A DNA stretch of 64,000 nucleotides, taken from Truepera sp. bin119 (lineage in GTDB: Bacteria > Deinococcota > Deinococci > Deinococcales > Trueperaceae). The notes under the pieces were generated by a model. It was not told where the DNA came from. It worked only from the letters and a program-made list of their open reading frames with translations, and made no database searches. How positions within the stretch are numbered: position 1 is the stretch's first letter; the number at the start of each line of letters is the position of its first letter. Of this stretch, positions 63,046-64,000 are shown in pieces. The stretch spans positions 62,001 to 126,000 of the forward strand of contig MPNL01000003.1 of the NCBI GenBank assembly GCA_002239005.1, in the 5' to 3' direction. The position numbers and the translations under genes were made by a program.

Positions 63046-64000
63046 GTGAGTGGATATAAGGCCCTCTGCGCAGCCGTCGCGTCGAAAGATGCAAACCGGC
63101 TCTCAGAGGCCATTTCTCGTTTCCCTGATGCGGTTGAACACTGGAAACCCATTATGGATGCCGCTTTCTTAGGACAGCCTGCGATGATCACCCTGCTGCT
63201 GGCCTCCGGTGCCGATCCCAACGTGGTCGCGCGCACAGCGGCTAAGCACACGCCGATCATTCGGATCTTAGAGCGTCACAAGACGATCCCTAGGCATGCC
63301 GGTCACTATGCGAGCCTTAAGACGCTCCTCGCCACGGGTGCCGACCCGAACCTCGTAGGGGGCCCCCACGGACTCCCACCTTTGGGCTACGCAGCTATGA
63401 GTGGTTCACAGCGATTTGTCGACCTGCTGACCGAGGCCGGAGCTAAGCCGGGCTTGCACGCGAGCGCAATGCTCTATGACATCACAAGGGTACGTTCCGG
63501 CATCCTTGTCGAGGGACCTGAATGCCCTGATAACAGGGGTCGAACCCTGCTCCACAGCTTCGCTTTCTCAGGGATGTGGAGAGCGGGAATTGACCGGCTG
63601 GAGAAGGCCTGCGCCACTCTCGACGTACTCCTTGCAGCGGGAGCGGACATAAACGCCACTCAAGAGATCAAAGACGGCAGCGAGGTCTTCATGGCCACCC
63701 CTCTCTGGCGCGCCCTCGGCTGGCAGGAGAACGAGATTGTCGGCCGGAGACTCCTCTTGGCAGGAGCAGATCCTAACCCGGCTGTGTTTGCGGTCACCTT
63801 CTCTGGTAAGGAAGCACTTTGCGAACTGCTCTTCGAGTTTGGTGCCGACTTTAACCAACGCTTCCACGGGCGCACGGTACTAATGGACCTGCTACACAGC
63901 AAGCGGCCGCGTTGCATAAGGTGGCTACTCGAACATGGTGCCGACCCGAATGCGGTCGACGAAGACGGCCTCACAGCCCTCCACTACGCGGCCCGTCAGG
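63046..64000 (+). CDS. Ankyrin-repeat protein, 3' end outside the window
   Basis: At least 318 residues, open to the window edge. Start GTG at 63046 with GGGGG six bases upstream. It has no signal peptide (SGYKALCAAVASKDANRLSE), unlike its divergent neighbour. Irregular ankyrin repeats: ITLLLASGADPNVVARTAAK, LKTLLATGADPNLVGGPHGL, LDVLLAAGADINATQEIKDG, RRLLLAGADPNPAVFAVTFS, LCELLFEFGADFNQRFHGRT and RWLLEHGADPNAVDEDGLTA, then LHYAARQ. The spacing between repeats is longer than canonical, with insertions. Function unknown; probably a protein-binding scaffold. Confidence 0.85.
   Translation, partial: MSGYKALCAAVASKDANRLSEAISRFPDAVEHWKPIMDAAFLGQPAMITLLLASGADPNVVARTAAKHTPIIRILERHKTIPRHAGHYASLKTLLATGADPNLVGGPHGLPPLGYAAMSGSQRFVDLLTEAGAKPGLHASAMLYDITRVRSGILVEGPECPDNRGRTLLHSFAFSGMWRAGIDRLEKACATLDVLLAAGADINATQEIKDGSEVFMATPLWRALGWQENEIVGRRLLLAGADPNPAVFAVTFSGKEALCELLFEFGADFNQRFHGRTVLMDLLHSKRPRCIRWLLEHGADPNAVDEDGLTALHYAARQ

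Noticed and set aside
62783-63094. 103-codon minus-strand frame between the two ankyrin genes
   Set aside because: Arg/Ser/His-rich shadow text in the divergent promoter gap, with no signature.

Overview
The window is 64 kb of GC-rich bacterial chromosome, mostly housekeeping genes with short spacers, plus a decayed patch at the left end and an accessory stretch at the right end. Several features would fit the Deinococcota (a Trueperaceae-like lineage is my best guess): a short MurB, a short FtsQ, a murC-murB-ftsQ-ftsA-ftsZ run, a five-domain ribosomal protein S1, and a transcriptional T-box before ileS. This placement is inference from family knowledge; no rRNA gene is present to confirm it.

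Left end (1-6.8 kb): the 3' end of mnmA, a long S1 gene, tRNA-Pro(GGG), a frameshifted IS630-family transposase, tRNA-Arg(CCT) and a small exported beta-barrel-like protein. The S1 gene is flanked on both sides by decayed coding sequence that shares a short motif (encoding ISRYD) in three copies.

Centre left (6.9-30 kb, all on the minus strand): read in the direction of transcription, rnpB is followed by an MraZ operator and the division/cell-wall (dcw) cluster mraZ-rsmH-ftsL-ftsI-murF-mraY-murD-ftsW-murG-murC-murB-ftsQ-ftsA-ftsZ. Many of these genes overlap by 4 to 30 bases. The run continues into a NUDIX hydrolase, ribF, an rlmB-type methyltransferase and an S9 peptidase, then a separate RNA unit rpsO-pnp-rnj. 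murE is absent from the cluster, and MraY lacks one of its usual metal-site aspartates.

Centre right (30-57 kb): an orphan BMP-type binding protein; a complete branched-chain amino acid ABC transporter (livJHMGF); an FprA-type ferredoxin-NADP reductase; an aspartokinase gene broken by a 64-bp insertion-like duplication; acyl-CoA dehydrogenase with etfBA; pgk and gap; ileS behind a T-box with an AUC specifier; rho; an Rrf2 regulator with its own palindromic operator, followed by a cysteine desulfurase that lacks a normal start; and clpX, clpP, tig (trigger factor, clpP, clpX in transcription order).

Right end (57-64 kb): tRNA-Leu and tRNA-His, an M28-family protein with altered catalytic residues, a gene decayed into at least five frames, mscL, tRNA-Gly and tRNA-Arg(TCT) separated by a 15-bp perfect hairpin, a 3'-half tRNA relic, and two divergent ankyrin-repeat genes, the second running off the window. 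I found no CRISPR array, prophage or clearly new multi-gene system. The most unusual items are the decayed repeated coding relics around S1, the MraY substitution, the disrupted aspartokinase, the startless cysteine desulfurase, and the alternative-pairing RNA element between rho and the Rrf2 gene.
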